54,331 bases of DNA from Alphaproteobacteria bacterium (GTDB taxonomy: Bacteria > Pseudomonadota > Alphaproteobacteria > UBA2966), in NCBI GenBank assembly GCA_018654745.1, contig JABILA010000133.1, positions 1-54,331 of the forward strand. Reading direction: 5' to 3'. The position numbers and the translations under genes are program-made. Positions 36,814 to 44,685 of the stretch are shown in pieces; within the stretch, counting starts at the first letter, position 1, and each line of letters begins with the position of its first letter. The notes under the pieces are model-generated. The model was given only the letters and a program-made list of their open reading frames with translations. It did not search any database and was not told the origin of the DNA.

Positions 36814-37142
36814 GCGACGATGTTATTGCACCGCGTTTCAAGATAGGCGACCCCGTGCGCGTCAAGGCGCAGTACCCACCTGGACACATGCGAACGCCGT
36901 GGTACATCCGCGGCAAGGTTGGTTCTATTGGTGGCTATTTAGGCAGTTACTGGAACCCTGAAAAAAGTGCCGAGGGTGAAGACGGAAAACCGGATCGCAT
37001 GGTCTACCATGTGCATTTTGATCAGGCGCAATTATGGCCGGAATACCACGGCAACGACAGCGATGAACTGGTCGTTGATCTGCAGGACCACTGGCTCGAA
37101 GCCGCCAGCCCACAGGAACTTGAAGCAGGGAACTTGCCATGA
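36810..37142 (+). CDS. Nitrile hydratase beta-type subunit, C-terminal SH3-like half
   Basis: 110 residues corresponding to the C-terminal barrel of nitrile hydratase beta: FKIGDPVRVK, GHMRTPWYIRGKVG (the H-x-R-x-P-x-Y-x-R-G-K motif whose Arg contact the oxidised Cys of the metal site), YHVHFDQAQLWPE and DLQDHWLE. It is translationally coupled at both ends (ATGA with its neighbours). The order N-half, C-half, metal subunit is that known for thiocyanate hydrolase genes. Confidence 0.9.
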   Translation: MSDDVIAPRFKIGDPVRVKAQYPPGHMRTPWYIRGKVGSIGGYLGSYWNPEKSAEGEDGKPDRMVYHVHFDQAQLWPEYHGNDSDELVVDLQDHWLEAASPQELEAGNLP

Positions 37143-37810
37143 CACATGACCATGATCATGACCACACTGACGGAGACGATCACGGGCACGAGCACGCCTA
37201 TGGCGACGATGATTTACTGGCCGAAGTTTTCGAAGGTGGTCCGCCCGACGATTATGAAATTCTGGAAATTGCCTTGCGTGAATTGTTGTTTGATAAGGGC
37301 GTAATTACACCGGCAGAACTACGCGCCAAAATCACGGAATGGGATGGCAAGACGCCGGAGAACGGTGCCCGTATTGTCGCCCGTGCCTGGGTTGATCCGG
37401 ATTACAAGCAACGCCTGAAAGATGATTTCTATAGCGCCGCTGCGGAACTCGATATCGACACCGCAGGCCCACAACTGGTTGCCGTGGAAAGCACTGATGA
37501 CGTGCATCATGTCTTTTGCTGCACATTGTGTTCCTGCTATCCCCGCGCCGTGTTGGGCATTCCACCCGAGTGGTATAAATCAAAAGAATATCGCAGCCGT
37601 ATTGTTGTTGACCCCCGTAGTGTCCTGGAAGAATTTGGCACCGTTTTGCCTGACCAAACGGACGTACGTGTCATCGACAACACTGCTGAATCAAGATATT
37701 TTGTCATCCCCAAACGCCCCAATGGAACCGATGGTTTGAGCGAGGAAGAACTCGCCAAGCTGGTTACACGTGATTCCATTATCGGGGTGACTGAAGCCCT
37801 CAAACCCTGA
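37139..37810 (+). CDS. Nitrile hydratase alpha / thiocyanate hydrolase gamma-type metal subunit with His-rich leader
   Basis: 223 residues carrying the metal claw C128-T-L-C131-S-C133, followed by YPRAVLGIPPEWYKSKEYRSR, the signature of the metal subunit of nitrile hydratase and thiocyanate hydrolase. Thr rather than Ser in the claw suggests the cobalt type. Unlike typical subunits, the N-terminus is a His/Asp-rich stretch with seven His in the first 19 residues (H3, 5, 7, 9, 15, 17, 19), which could hold cobalt or nickel for loading. It completes a three-subunit enzyme with the two coupled genes upstream. Which nitrile or thiocyanate it hydrates is unknown. Confidence 0.9.
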   Translation: MTHDHDHDHTDGDDHGHEHAYGDDDLLAEVFEGGPPDDYEILEIALRELLFDKGVITPAELRAKITEWDGKTPENGARIVARAWVDPDYKQRLKDDFYSAAAELDIDTAGPQLVAVESTDDVHHVFCCTLCSCYPRAVLGIPPEWYKSKEYRSRIVVDPRSVLEEFGTVLPDQTDVRVIDNTAESRYFVIPKRPNGTDGLSEEELAKLVTRDSIIGVTEALKP

Positions 37811-37828
37811 TCAGGAACAATACCCGGA

Positions 37829-38254
37829 ATGTCACAAGTAACACTTGCCCAAGCCAACAACATCGTAGCTGCCGCCCTGACCTGTGCCAGGCAAAAGGAC
37901 TTTCAACAATTAACTGTCGTCGTTCTGGATGCTGGTGGCCATATGGTGGCTTTGCAGCGTGAAGATAATTCCGGCATTTTGCGTGCGGAAATCGCGACGG
38001 GCAAAGCCTATGGCGCTTTGGGGTTTGGCATTTCAAGTCGAACCCTGGGTGCCAACAATACGGACCGTCCGGCATTCCTTGCCGCCGCAAGTGCTGCTGC
38101 AGATGGCAAGCTTGTACCCGTTGCAGGTGGAGTCCTGATTCGCAACAGTGACGGCCACGTCATTGGTGCCGTAGGCGTCAGTGGCGACAATTCGGACAAC
38201 GATGAAATCGCAGCTATTGCGGGGATCGAGACTGCGGGACTAACCGCAGCTTAA
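37829..38254 (+). CDS. GlcG/HbpS family (DUF336) protein
   Basis: A 141-residue DUF336 protein: VTLAQANNIVAAAL at the N-terminus, VVVLDAGGHMVALQRED, GKAYGALGFGISSR and VIGAVGVSGDNSDND at the C-terminus. Members include heme-binding HbpS and the glycolate-linked GlcG; the role here is not known. It begins 18 bases after the metal subunit and is the last gene before the terminator at 38273, so it may belong with the nitrile-hydratase-type enzyme. Confidence 0.88.
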   Translation: MSQVTLAQANNIVAAALTCARQKDFQQLTVVVLDAGGHMVALQREDNSGILRAEIATGKAYGALGFGISSRTLGANNTDRPAFLAAASAAADGKLVPVAGGVLIRNSDGHVIGAVGVSGDNSDNDEIAAIAGIETAGLTAA

Positions 38255-38272
38255 TCAGTTCAAGGCCATTCG

Positions 38273-38303
38273 CGGGAAGCGCTTCAGGGTGCTTCCCGTT
38301 TTA
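38273..38303 (+). terminator. Intrinsic terminator at the end of the long operon
   Basis: CGGGAAGC (38273-38280) pairs with GCTTCCCG (38291-38298) around a 10-base loop, followed by TTTTAT. It overlaps the last codons of the convergent aminotransferase gene, whose stop is at 38284. On the minus strand no T-run follows the stem, so it works best for the plus-strand operon. Confidence 0.75.
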
Positions 38304-39504
38304 TCAATTGCGCCAGTCTCTCCATGGCCTCTTTGATGACGTCAGGGGGACATGTCGAGAACGACAAGCGCAATGTATTGTCGCCACCATCATCGGCATG
38401 AAAAGCCGCACCTGGCACAAAAGCCAGCTTTTCCTGTTCCAATGCTTTTTCCAGCAACTTCCTGGCATCCATACCGATGGGCAAAGTCAGCCAGACGAAC
38501 ATGCCGCCAGCAGGTGGCGAAAAATGAACGCTGTTGGGCAGGTTTTGGCGTAGTGCCTGAACCATGGCATCACGCCGTGTCGCGTAAACATCTCGTAACA
38601 TGGCAATATGATCCGGCAAGTAATTACTCGCCAGTTCAAAGGCCAGCATCTGATTAGCGGCGGATGAACACAGATCATTTGCCTGTTTGAGAACAGTCAG
38701 CTTATCCATCAGACCAGGTGGTGCAATTGTCCACCCTACCCTGAGTGCCGGCATCATGGTTTTTGAGGCGGTGCCGATCTGGATGACCAGGCCCTCCTGC
38801 GACCAGCACCCTTCCCCCAGGAACCGGCCTTCCATTTCCAGAAGCGACGGCGGCGGCGGGTTATCGTAATAAAGTTCCCGGTACGCAATATCTTCCAGAA
38901 TGGGCACGCCATATTGATGGGCAAGTTCGACCATCTTGCACCGTCTCTCTTCCGGCAATGTCATGCCACCCGGATTTTGAAAATCGGGAATGGTATAGAG
39001 AAACTTCACACCCTGGCGAAAGGCCTGTTCCAGGTCTTCCATGATCAGGCCATCGTCGTCCGTTTTGACAGCAACAAATTTCGGCCGTCGCGCTTCAAAA
39101 ACCTGCAAGGCACCGAGATAAGTCGGACTGGCCACGGCAACCGGTGACCGGGTGTCCAGTAACGCCGCAGACAACAGCGTCAGCGATTGCTGGGCACCGT
39201 TGGTTACCAGAATATTATCCGCCGTCAGCGATATCCCGGGATGCGTATATCTGTCCGCAATCCATTGCCGCAGCGGCACGTAACCTTCCGTCGAAGAATA
39301 CTGAAACGATTGCCGGTGCAAATCGTCCTGGCGCTTTTGCCGATCCTGAATTTGCTGAATAAGGTCGACAGGAAAAAGAGCCGGATCCGGGATGCCGCCA
39401 GCAAATGACAAAATCTCCGGGTCATCGAGGACCTTGAGCAACTCCCGTATCTCCGAAGCCTTGATAGCCAGGGCGTCTTCGGAAAGAACCGTATCCCAGA
39501 TCAT
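38284..39504 (-). CDS. PLP-dependent aminotransferase, class I/II
   Basis: A 406-residue fold-type I aminotransferase of the MocR/LysN-like subgroup. The PLP Lys is in GTASKTMMPALRVGW (SxxKxxxPxxRxG). Other marks are GAQQSLTLLSAALLD (cofactor phosphate), DFQNPGG (Asn) and LEDIAYRELYYD. The C-terminal RLSFSTCPPDVI holds the substrate Arg. It lacks the N-terminal DNA-binding domain of MocR regulators, so it is a plain enzyme, such as 2-aminoadipate, valine/pyruvate or another broad-range aminotransferase. It is convergent with the plus operon. Confidence 0.9.
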   Translation of the reverse strand: MIWDTVLSEDALAIKASEIRELLKVLDDPEILSFAGGIPDPALFPVDLIQQIQDRQKRQDDLHRQSFQYSSTEGYVPLRQWIADRYTHPGISLTADNILVTNGAQQSLTLLSAALLDTRSPVAVASPTYLGALQVFEARRPKFVAVKTDDDGLIMEDLEQAFRQGVKFLYTIPDFQNPGGMTLPEERRCKMVELAHQYGVPILEDIAYRELYYDNPPPPSLLEMEGRFLGEGCWSQEGLVIQIGTASKTMMPALRVGWTIAPPGLMDKLTVLKQANDLCSSAANQMLAFELASNYLPDHIAMLRDVYATRRDAMVQALRQNLPNSVHFSPPAGGMFVWLTLPIGMDARKLLEKALEQEKLAFVPGAAFHADDGGDNTLRLSFSTCPPDVIKEAMERLAQLIKREAP

Positions 39505-39607
39505 GATTCACCTCATTCAATAAACGTCAGCAATACTGACCTTTATTGAATAGAGCGTCAAGCAACATATTGTCCTGATACAATCAGAACCGGTAACTCA
39601 TGCCAAC

Positions 39608-40585
39608 TTACGGATAATATTGCGCAAGATTGTTGCGCACCCTGTCAAGAGTCGAAGTCTCAGATCCTTGCCCTTCAAACGTCAGACCGGTCACCGTTTC
39701 GAACAACCGGATGTAACGGGACGAAAATTCGATCAGGGTATCTTCCGGAATTTCCGGGATATCATCCTTGTATGGGTCGCAGCGTTCATTTACCCAAAGG
39801 CGCAAAAATTCCTTGTCCAGACCTTCCGGATTTTCACCGGCATCAAATTTCGCCTGATAGGAATCAGCGAGCCAGAACCGGCTGGAATCGGGTGTCAGAA
39901 TTTCATCTGCAAGACAGACTTTGCCATTTTCATCGAGGCCAAATTCAAACTTGGTATCCACCAGAATAAGACCACGCTCCGCCGCCAGTTCCCGTCCCCG
40001 GGCAAACACAGCCAGGGATTTCTCCGCCAGTTCATCCCACAAATCTTGCGTCAGCAATCCTTGCGAGACAATTTCAGCGGCCGTAATGGGCGCATCATGT
40101 TCGCCTTGCGCGGCTTTGGTGGTCGGCGTCAAAATTGTTTCAGGCAGTTTCTGGTTCTTCTTCAAACCATCAGGGAACTTGATGCCATACATCTCCCGGG
40201 CACCATTTTCATACATTGGCCAGATCGAGGTATTGGTTGATCCGGTCATGTAATCCCGCACAACCATTTCGACGGGCAACATGTCGAGGCTTTTGCACAC
40301 CAGAACATTTGGGTCGGGATATTCAATCACATGGTTCTGGCAAATATCGCGGGTTGCTTCAAACCAGTAGCGCGCTGTCTGGGTCAGGACTTCGCCCTTG
40401 AAAGGAACCGAGGCCAGTGCCCTGTCAAACGCGCTTTGACGATCCGTCGCAATGATGATCATGCGTCCGTCGTCCAGATTATATGTATCGCGTACCTTGC
40501 CCAGGTAGTGATTTGGAAGTTCGGAGATTGTTGCGTCCGTCAGAACATGGCTGGTCTGGCGGCGGATAACGTCAGTATCAAGCAT
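39608..40585 (-). CDS. purC: Phosphoribosylaminoimidazole-succinocarboxamide synthase
   Basis: PurC joins aspartate to CAIR with ATP in purine synthesis. At 325 residues it is the longer form (about 300 or more), unlike the roughly 237-residue E. coli type. Motifs include GKVRDTYNLDDGRMIIIATDRQSAFDR at the N-terminus, VVRDYMTGSTNTS, and LVDTKFEFG with LADEILTPDSSRFW. It is preceded by clpA in the same direction, with a hairpin at 40640-40675 between them. No other purine gene is next to it. Confidence 0.95.
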   Translation of the reverse strand: MLDTDVIRRQTSHVLTDATISELPNHYLGKVRDTYNLDDGRMIIIATDRQSAFDRALASVPFKGEVLTQTARYWFEATRDICQNHVIEYPDPNVLVCKSLDMLPVEMVVRDYMTGSTNTSIWPMYENGAREMYGIKFPDGLKKNQKLPETILTPTTKAAQGEHDAPITAAEIVSQGLLTQDLWDELAEKSLAVFARGRELAAERGLILVDTKFEFGLDENGKVCLADEILTPDSSRFWLADSYQAKFDAGENPEGLDKEFLRLWVNERCDPYKDDIPEIPEDTLIEFSSRYIRLFETVTGLTFEGQGSETSTLDRVRNNLAQYYP

Positions 40586-40639
40586 AAATATTCCGGCTCT
40601 GGCTAAAAGTTGCAGGAGGCGGTTTTATACAGGATTTTG

Positions 40640-40675
40640 CAGGCGGAGGAAGGGCTTATTTCACACCTCCGCCTG
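40640..40675. other. 10-bp hairpin between clpA and purC
   Basis: CAGGCGGAGG (40640-40649) and CCTCCGCCTG (40666-40675) form a perfect stem with a 16-base loop. It lies 23 bases past the clpA stop. It lacks a T-run on the minus strand, so it may be a weak or Rho-assisted terminator or an mRNA 3' stabiliser. Confidence 0.45.
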
Positions 40676-40698
40676 AATCAGATCAGGATGGGTCCTGG

Positions 40699-43032
40699 TC
40701 AGCCTTTAACGGGCACGGGCACCTTGATATCGCTCGGTTTGCGTGCAGGCAAAGCCTGAACTTCGTAGGTAAAGGTCAATTCATTATCAGCCATACCGAC
40801 GATGACACGCCCACCTTTGGCAAGCTTCCCGAACAACAATTCTTCGGATAGCGGCTTCTTGATGTATTCCTGAATAACCCGGCTCAGTGGACGGGCACCA
40901 TTGAGCTTGTCGTAGCCTTTTTCCGCCAACCAGACCCTGGCAGGGTCTGTCAGTGATATTTCGACGTTACGATCCTGCAACTGGACTTCAAGCTGCAGAA
41001 TAAACTTGTCGACAACACGGGCAACAATCTCTGGCGTCAGCGATCCAAAACCAATGGTCGCATCCAGACGGTTGCGGAATTCCGGCGAGAACATACGTTT
41101 GATGGCCTCTTCGTCTTCGCCTTCCTTCAAACCACGCTGGAAACCAATAGCCTGCTGGCTCATTTCCTGCGCACCGGCATTTGTTGTCATAATCAGGACG
41201 ACATTCCGGAAATCGACTGTTTTGCCGTGGTGATCTGTCAGTTTGCCGTGATCCATCACCTGCAACAGCACATTGAACAAATCAGGATGCGCCTTTTCGA
41301 TTTCGTCGAGCAATAAAACCGTATGCGGGTTCTGATCGACGGCATCCGTCAACAATCCACCCTGATCAAATCCGACATAGCCCGGAGGCGCGCCGATCAA
41401 GCGGGATACGGCGTGGCGTTCCATATATTCGGACATATCAAAGCGTGTGAGTTCTACACCCAGGATCGAAGATAATTGCCGCGCGACTTCGGTCTTACCC
41501 ACACCGGTGGGACCTGAGAACAGATAACAGCCGATGGGCTTCTCTGGCTCTCTCAAACCGGCACGTGCCAGTTTAATCGCACTTGCAAGTTCGCCAATCG
41601 CCTTGTCCTGACCGAACACAACGTTTTTAAGATCCCGTTCCAGCGTCGACAGCAGCGTCATATCGTTCTTGGAAACCGATTTTGGCGGAATGCGCGCGAT
41701 TTTGGCCACCACAGATTCGATGTCTTTAACACCAATGGTTTTCTTGCGCTTGTGCTCCGGTTTCAGCATTTCGTAGGCGCCGGTTTCATCGATCACATCA
41801 ATCGCCTTGTCGGGCAATTTACGGTCGTGAATATAGCGCGCTGACAGTTCGACAGCAGACTTGATAGCCTCCGCCGTGTAGCGCACAGAGTGGAATTCCT
41901 CGAAGTACGGTTTCAGGCCTTTAAGTATCTTGATGGCATCTTCGACGGAAGGTTCCTTGATGTCGATCTTCTGGAAGCGCCGCAACAGTGCCCGGTCTTT
42001 TTCAAAATACGAACGATATTCCTTGTAGGTCGTTGAGCCAATGCAGCGAAGCGTTCCCTGTGCCAGAGCTGGCTTTAGCAGGTTGGAGGCATCCATGGCG
42101 CCACCAGACGTGGCACCAGCACCAATCACCGTGTGGATTTCATCGATAAACAGGATTGCGCTCGGATGTTCTTCAATTTCCGTGATGACGGCTTTTACGC
42201 GCTCTTCAAAATCACCGCGATAGCGCGTGCCCGCCAACAAAGATCCCATATCCAGCGAAAAGATCACTGCATCTGCCAGAACCTTCGGCACATCTTCCTC
42301 AACAATCCGTCGCGCCAGACCCTCGGCGATAGCCGTTTTACCAACCCCCGGATCGCCAACGAACAAGGGATTATTCTTGGAACGACGGCACAGGATCTGG
42401 ATGGTTCGTTCAATTTCCTCCGCCCGTCCAATCAGTGGATCGATACGGCCCGACTTGGCCTTTTCGTTCAGATCGACACAATAGGCATCCAAAGCCTCGG
42501 TCTCACTTTCGTCACCGGCTTCCTGATCGGCTGTATGCTCGTGGGCGTCCTCATCCCGTGCGCCCGTTACGCGCCGGGTTTCAGACTTGCCAGGTGATTT
42601 GGCGACGCCATGCGAAATATAGCTGACAGCATCGAGGCGCGTCATGTTTTGCTTCTGGAGAAAATAAACCGCGTGGCTTTCCCGTTCAGCAAAGATTGCA
42701 ACGAGGACATTTGCGCCGGTTACTTCTTCGCGGCCAGATGACTGAACATGGATCAGTGCGCGCTGTACGACGCGCTGGAAACCAGCTGTCGGCTTGGGTT
42801 CATCAAATTTTTCCAGTATCAGGCCAGCCAGTTCCTGTTCCAGATGATCATCAAGGTCCTGGCGCAGTTCATCAATATTCACGCTACAGGCATTCATAAC
42901 GGCGATGCCATCGTCATCTTCCGTCAGCGCCAGCAAGAGATGTTCGAGTGTGGCAAATTCATGCCGATGTTCAGCGGCCAGAGCCAGGGCACGGTGAAGC
43001 GTCTTTTCAAGCTTGGAAGAAAATCCGGGCAT
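40699..43032 (-). CDS. clpA: ATP-dependent Clp protease ATP-binding subunit ClpA
   Basis: A hexameric unfoldase, 777 residues, that feeds substrates to ClpP. Order: N-terminal Clp domain (1-145), acidic/Glu-rich linker (about 150-180), first AAA module with Walker A GDPGVGKT at 226-233, then second AAA module with GPTGVGKTE (about residue 510) and [10 protein letters not shown] ClpP-docking tripeptide IGF is in DATIGFGSL. It directly abuts clpS (TAA then ATG with no spacer), which supplies its N-end-rule adaptor. Confidence 0.96.
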   Translation of the reverse strand: MPGFSSKLEKTLHRALALAAEHRHEFATLEHLLLALTEDDDGIAVMNACSVNIDELRQDLDDHLEQELAGLILEKFDEPKPTAGFQRVVQRALIHVQSSGREEVTGANVLVAIFAERESHAVYFLQKQNMTRLDAVSYISHGVAKSPGKSETRRVTGARDEDAHEHTADQEAGDESETEALDAYCVDLNEKAKSGRIDPLIGRAEEIERTIQILCRRSKNNPLFVGDPGVGKTAIAEGLARRIVEEDVPKVLADAVIFSLDMGSLLAGTRYRGDFEERVKAVITEIEEHPSAILFIDEIHTVIGAGATSGGAMDASNLLKPALAQGTLRCIGSTTYKEYRSYFEKDRALLRRFQKIDIKEPSVEDAIKILKGLKPYFEEFHSVRYTAEAIKSAVELSARYIHDRKLPDKAIDVIDETGAYEMLKPEHKRKKTIGVKDIESVVAKIARIPPKSVSKNDMTLLSTLERDLKNVVFGQDKAIGELASAIKLARAGLREPEKPIGCYLFSGPTGVGKTEVARQLSSILGVELTRFDMSEYMERHAVSRLIGAPPGYVGFDQGGLLTDAVDQNPHTVLLLDEIEKAHPDLFNVLLQVMDHGKLTDHHGKTVDFRNVVLIMTTNAGAQEMSQQAIGFQRGLKEGEDEEAIKRMFSPEFRNRLDATIGFGSLTPEIVARVVDKFILQLEVQLQDRNVEISLTDPARVWLAEKGYDKLNGARPLSRVIQEYIKKPLSEELLFGKLAKGGRVIVGMADNELTFTYEVQALPARKPSDIKVPVPVKG

Positions 43033-43422
43033 TTACTCTTTCTCCATCGTGCATTGCAGGGGATGTTCGCTACGCCTGGCGATGTCGACAACCTGGGCAA
43101 CCTTGGTTTCAGCAATATCGTATGTGTACACACCACAGACACCGACACCCTTCTGGTGGACGTGAAGCATGATTCTCGTTGCATCTTCACCGGTTTTGTG
43201 AAAAACGGCTTCCAGAATACGAACGACAAACTCCATCGGCGTGTAGTCGTCGTTGAGCAACAGAACCTTGTACATCGAAGGTTTCTTGGTTTTAGGTGAT
43301 GTCCTGGTGGCAATAGCAGTGTCGTTACCGCTGTTGCCGCCCCCATCGCCGGGGCGCCCTTTTCCGGGGTCATTGGGACTGGCGTTGACTGGCCCGGTCC
43401 GGCATATGTCGCTTGTTGTCAT
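43033..43422 (-). CDS. clpS: ATP-dependent Clp protease adaptor ClpS
   Basis: ClpS delivers N-end-rule substrates to ClpA. The product is 129 residues with [18 protein letters not shown], the pocket-forming [11 protein letters not shown] and a C-terminal [12 protein letters not shown]. The first 45 residues are a Gly/Asn/Ser-rich disordered N-terminal extension (ClpS needs one to enter ClpA). The ATG at 43422 is preferred because it starts this flexible segment; an in-frame start 32 codons upstream (43518) is less likely. It ends exactly where clpA begins. Confidence 0.94.
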   Translation of the reverse strand: MTTSDICRTGPVNASPNDPGKGRPGDGGGNSGNDTAIATRTSPKTKKPSMYKVLLLNDDYTPMEFVVRILEAVFHKTGEDATRIMLHVHQKGVGVCGVYTYDIAETKVAQVVDIARRSEHPLQCTMEKE

Positions 43423-43608
43423 ATCACCCTGATCAAAATATCGAATTGAAGCCTGACTTTTCCGTCTTGCAAAATCCAGAAGCCGGTCAGGTGGAAGAAA
43501 ATTTCGTTTCCCTTCCATTCACATCAATAATATCGGTCTGATCAGGAACGATTCCAAGCCCACAACGCCAATTTTCCTGCGAGGAGTGGTAAATATCCTG
43601 CGAGCCAT

Positions 43609-43648
43609 AAAAATGGGCCCGGTCAAAGGGGGACAATGACCGGGCCCA
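43609..43648 (-). terminator. Intrinsic terminator of the phasin gene
   Basis: On the minus strand TGGGCCCGGTCA pairs perfectly with TGACCGGGCCCA (plus-strand arms 43614-43625 and 43637-43648) and is followed by TTTTTATG. It ends transcripts running from the phasin gene, whose stop is at 43763. The 11-base loop reads TTGTCCCCCTT on the minus strand. Confidence 0.88.
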
Positions 43649-43762
43649 AATGGAGAGAGTTGTAAAACAACCCTTCCTTTCAAGGAACCATCAAAGGGGG
43701 AGGAAGATGGTTCCCTGTCTGTTCGCTACCTGGTTTGCAGGCAGCTATTTTTTAGCAGTGCT
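43609..43762 (-). ncRNA. Candidate 3'-UTR small RNA after the phasin gene
   Basis: The 154-base 3' region holds two strong hairpins. The first in transcript order pairs GGAACCATC with GATGGTTCC (arms 43684-43692 and 43706-43714); the second is the terminator hairpin. Both loops contain CCCCCTTTGA on the minus strand, the first as TTCCTCCCCCTTTGA, which resembles an anti-ribosome-site seed. Paired hairpins with exposed C-rich loops next to an mRNA end are seen in several alphaproteobacterial small RNAs. No start site was identified, so this is a candidate only. Confidence 0.3.
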
Positions 43763-44290
43763 TCAAGAAACAAACGGCTTGGCGAATGTTTCCATGGCAA
43801 CGTTGGCACGTGCTGATACAGGTGCGATGGCTTCGTTAGCCAGCTTGGTGCTCATCTCGTTGATTTCGGTTGTTTTGGCAACCAACGCATCGAAAGAGGT
43901 TTTAGCCATTTCGCTTTGCATTTCAACGGCTTCCTGAGGTGACTTAACAGCCATCAGTTTACTGAATGCAGCCATGTTGGCTTCCATTGCGGTCTTGGTG
44001 AAGTCCATAATCTGGGTGTTGATGGCTTCCATGCCTTTTGCAGCAATGTTGCCAGCTTCGACAACTGCATCAACGTTTTCTTTGCTGAAAGCAGCAGCCT
44101 GGTCATAGTTATTAGTCATAGCGTCAGCCTGTTCTTTTGAGAAAGCGAAAGCTTTTTCGTAGCCTTTGTTAGCAGCGTCATTGCCGGCAGCGACAAAGTT
44201 TTCCACAGTTTCCTTGCTGGCAGCAGCCATGGCGTCCATGGTTTTTGTTGCTGCGTCTACAGTCGATTTATTTGCACTCGTTTTAGCCAT
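43763..44290 (-). CDS. Phasin family protein
   Basis: A 175-residue, mostly helical, Ala/Lys-rich protein of the phasin type that coats polyhydroxyalkanoate granules and controls their size. The body is a set of amphipathic helices with AATKTMDAMAAASKETVENF and recurring FSKE segments (AFSKEQAD, AFSKENVD), without signal peptide or membrane segment. The ATG at 44290 (MAKTSANK) is preferred because AAAAGGGAAAAGAAG precedes it directly. Two TTGCACTGCA motifs flank the likely promoter. The PHA synthase gene is not in this window. Confidence 0.85.
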   Translation of the reverse strand: MAKTSANKSTVDAATKTMDAMAAASKETVENFVAAGNDAANKGYEKAFAFSKEQADAMTNNYDQAAAFSKENVDAVVEAGNIAAKGMEAINTQIMDFTKTAMEANMAAFSKLMAVKSPQEAVEMQSEMAKTSFDALVAKTTEINEMSTKLANEAIAPVSARANVAMETFAKPFVS

Positions 44291-44408
44291 CTTCTTTTCC
44301 CTTTTAGTCACAATTGCTTTTCGCAGTTGCGGTGAACGGTAACTTTTGCAAGCCCGTTTGTTAATTTGTTCCTGCAGTACCAATATCTTACGAGAGATAA
44401 TTTCTATG

Positions 44409-44419
44409 TTGCACTGCAA
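44409..44419 (-). promoter_or_regulatory. PhaR-like box 1, TTGCACTGCAA palindrome
   Basis: TTGCACTGCAA is a perfect palindrome apart from its centre base. It lies 9 bases downstream of the proposed -10 element of the phasin promoter, where a repressor would block initiation. TGC-rich inverted motifs of this kind are bound by PhaR, the PHA-granule regulator, in other Alphaproteobacteria. Identity of the regulator is inferred. Confidence 0.5.
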
Positions 44420-44428
44420 TATGATGAG

Positions 44429-44457
44429 AATATGATACTAGAACCTGCCGATGTCAA
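44429..44457 (-). promoter_or_regulatory. Candidate sigma-70-type promoter of the phasin gene
   Basis: On the minus strand TTGACA (plus 44452-44457) and CATATT (plus 44429-44434) are separated by 17 bases. They lie 139 bases upstream of the phasin start codon. The -35 is a full consensus, the -10 only partial. Confidence 0.45.
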
Positions 44458-44468
44458 TAATTATTTTG

Positions 44469-44479
44469 TTGCACTGCAC
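44469..44479 (-). promoter_or_regulatory. PhaR-like box 2, TTGCACTGCAC
   Basis: A second copy of TGTTGCACTGCA, 60 bases from the first and 11 bases upstream of the -35 element. A partial third copy GCTGCAA lies at 44494-44500. The two boxes bracket the promoter. Confidence 0.5.
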
Positions 44480-44685
44480 AATTTTTTGAAAAAGCTGCAA
44501 TAATCACTATTTTTCGTCACTCAGAAACAGGTATTTTTGGCAGTTTTTGGCCTTTTCCCGGATTAAAGGCACATTAGTTCAAAATTTACACAAATTTAGG
44601 GTTGATGCCGCAATGTAAGCCGTGATTCAATCGCAACGCTGATATCTACTGCAAAATATAACAGGGCTCCAGGGGAAACGACGAA

